Shown piece by piece: positions 63,310-64,000 of a DNA stretch of 64,000 nucleotides. Both the position numbers and the translations under genes were made by a program. The stretch comes from Actinoplanes teichomyceticus ATCC 31121 (GTDB taxonomy: Bacteria > Actinomycetota > Actinomycetes > Mycobacteriales > Micromonosporaceae). The stretch covers positions 4,117,001 through 4,181,000 of the forward strand of contig NZ_CP023865.1 of assembly GCF_003711105.1 (NCBI RefSeq), read 5' to 3'. Under the pieces are notes generated by a model. The model was not told the DNA's origin and searched no databases. It worked only from the letters and a program-made list of their open reading frames with translations. How positions within the stretch are numbered: the stretch's first letter is position 1; the number at the start of each line of letters is the position of its first letter.

Positions 63310-64000
63310 GTGGCGTCGCGACTCTCCCGGCTGGCCGCCGCCGCGTGGCTGACGACCGCCGCCACCCTGGTCACCGGCGGCGCCGCTGAAGCCGCCGCGA
63401 CGCCGGTCGACCTGGTGCGGCCGTTCGTCGGCACGCAGAACTTCGGCAACACCTTTCCCGGCGCCAGCGCGCCCTTCGGCATGGTCCAGGTCAGCCCGGA
63501 CACCGGCGGGCAGGGCGGCTACGACCACCAGCAGACGAGCATCTACGGCTTCAGCCAGACCCACCTGTCCGGGGTCGGCTGCGGCGTCGCCGGCGAGCTG
63601 CCGATCATGCCCACCACCGGCGCGGTCGACAGCGGCGACCCGAACGTCTACCGCTCCGCGTACAGCCACTCCGACGAGCAGGCGTCCCCGGGCTACTACC
63701 GGGTCGGCCTGGCCCGGTACGGCGTGCAGGCCGAGCTGACCGCCACCGAGCGCACCGGCTGGCAGCGGTACACCTTCCCGGCCTCCGGCGCGGCGAACGT
63801 GCTGTTCAACACGGGCAAGGCCAATCAGGACGTCTTCGACTCCGCAGTGCACGTGGTCGGCGACCGCACCGTCGAGGGCCGGGTGCGCGCCGGGCACTTC
63901 TGCGCCGGCAAGGACGACCACACGGTGTACTTCTCGGCCAGCTTCGACCGGCCCTTCGCCGCCTACGGCACCTGGCGGGGCGCCACCCTCACCCCGGGCG
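63310..64000 (+). CDS. Secreted GH92 alpha-mannosidase, partial (runs off right edge)
   Basis: GTG 63310 with GGAGG five bases before; 230 residues visible and still open at 64000. Signal peptide about 1-30 (TGGAAEAAA). The N-terminal beta-sandwich of GH92 is clear: VDLVRPFVGTQNFGNTFPGA, PFGMVQVSPDTGGQGGYDHQ, IYGFSQTHLSGVGCGVAGEL and EQASPGYYRVGLARYGVQAE. GH92 enzymes are calcium-dependent exo-alpha-mannosidases acting on fungal or plant mannans and N-glycans. The catalytic (alpha/alpha)6 barrel lies beyond the window. Confidence 0.93.
   Translation, partial: MASRLSRLAAAAWLTTAATLVTGGAAEAAATPVDLVRPFVGTQNFGNTFPGASAPFGMVQVSPDTGGQGGYDHQQTSIYGFSQTHLSGVGCGVAGELPIMPTTGAVDSGDPNVYRSAYSHSDEQASPGYYRVGLARYGVQAELTATERTGWQRYTFPASGAANVLFNTGKANQDVFDSAVHVVGDRTVEGRVRAGHFCAGKDDHTVYFSASFDRPFAAYGTWRGATLTPG

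Overview
The window comes from a very GC-rich actinomycete, most like a Micromonosporaceae member (Actinoplanes or relatives). Three things point there: the base composition, the GTG/TTG and leaderless starts, and the set of secreted ricin/CBM2-tagged glycoside hydrolases next to DUF5999, SigE-type sigma and mycothiol-type (TIGR03083) genes. No rRNA, tRNA, IS element, phage or CRISPR array was seen. It is a chromosomal segment with both core functions (gcvP, def, pabB, efe, nhaA) and niche functions (plant cell-wall breakdown).

Layout. 1-0.7 kb: end of a membrane protein. 0.8-13.3 kb: a hemicellulose locus. A five-gene minus-strand operon (SGNH esterase, GH27 alpha-galactosidase, GH43-CBM6, GH43-ricin, CBM2-GH62) ends at a strong hairpin; a GH10-ricin xylanase with its own promoter and terminator follows it. 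A divergent GH10-CBM2 xylanase and CE1-CBM2 feruloyl esterase share the 10.2-10.66 kb control region with LacI/CebR-like operators. A perfect copy of that operator recurs at 60.8 kb before an AA10 lytic polysaccharide monooxygenase, and a GH92 enzyme starts at the right edge. 13.4-22.6 kb: a decayed response regulator, a secreted beta-propeller, RidA, a secreted nuclease, a translationally coupled ATPase-deformylase-methyltransferase operon, an ECF sigma factor and pabB. 22.7-31.5 kb: DUF5999, gcvP with a glycine riboswitch, an aldo/keto reductase, nucleotidyltransferases (one in an AbiE-like pair), and a divergent methyltransferase/XRE-cupin pair. 31.6-34.9 kb: two MarR-controlled transporter units. 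34.9-38.3 kb: the efeUOB iron-uptake operon under an IdeR-type iron box. 38.5-42.3 kb: an M56 peptidase, a second beta-propeller and an AraC regulator. 42.3-47.1 kb: a five-gene acyl-CoA dehydrogenase/SDR/SDR/APH-like/SMP-30 operon in which every junction overlaps by 4 nt.

47.2-60.5 kb: an ABC exporter, a histidine kinase with a cysteine-rich AhpD-like N-terminus, then a monovalent-cation island: KtrA, KtrB, a CPA1-type Na+/H+ antiporter, a CBS protein, a NhaD/ArsB-type permease, an Acg-type nitroreductase with a DosR-like box, and NhaA. The three antiporter genes, two on one strand and one on the other and from three unrelated protein families, all carry the same nearly invariant 25-26 nt sequence. 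It lies at the predicted mRNA 5' end, 5-6 nt after a TAGGGT/TAGGTT -10 box. In each case part of it can pair with a different downstream segment. This looks like a shared cation-responsive leader RNA and is the most interesting item in the window.

Many genes have no Shine-Dalgarno sequence but carry a TANNNT -10 box about 6 nt before the start codon, so leaderless transcription is common and was used to choose several starts.
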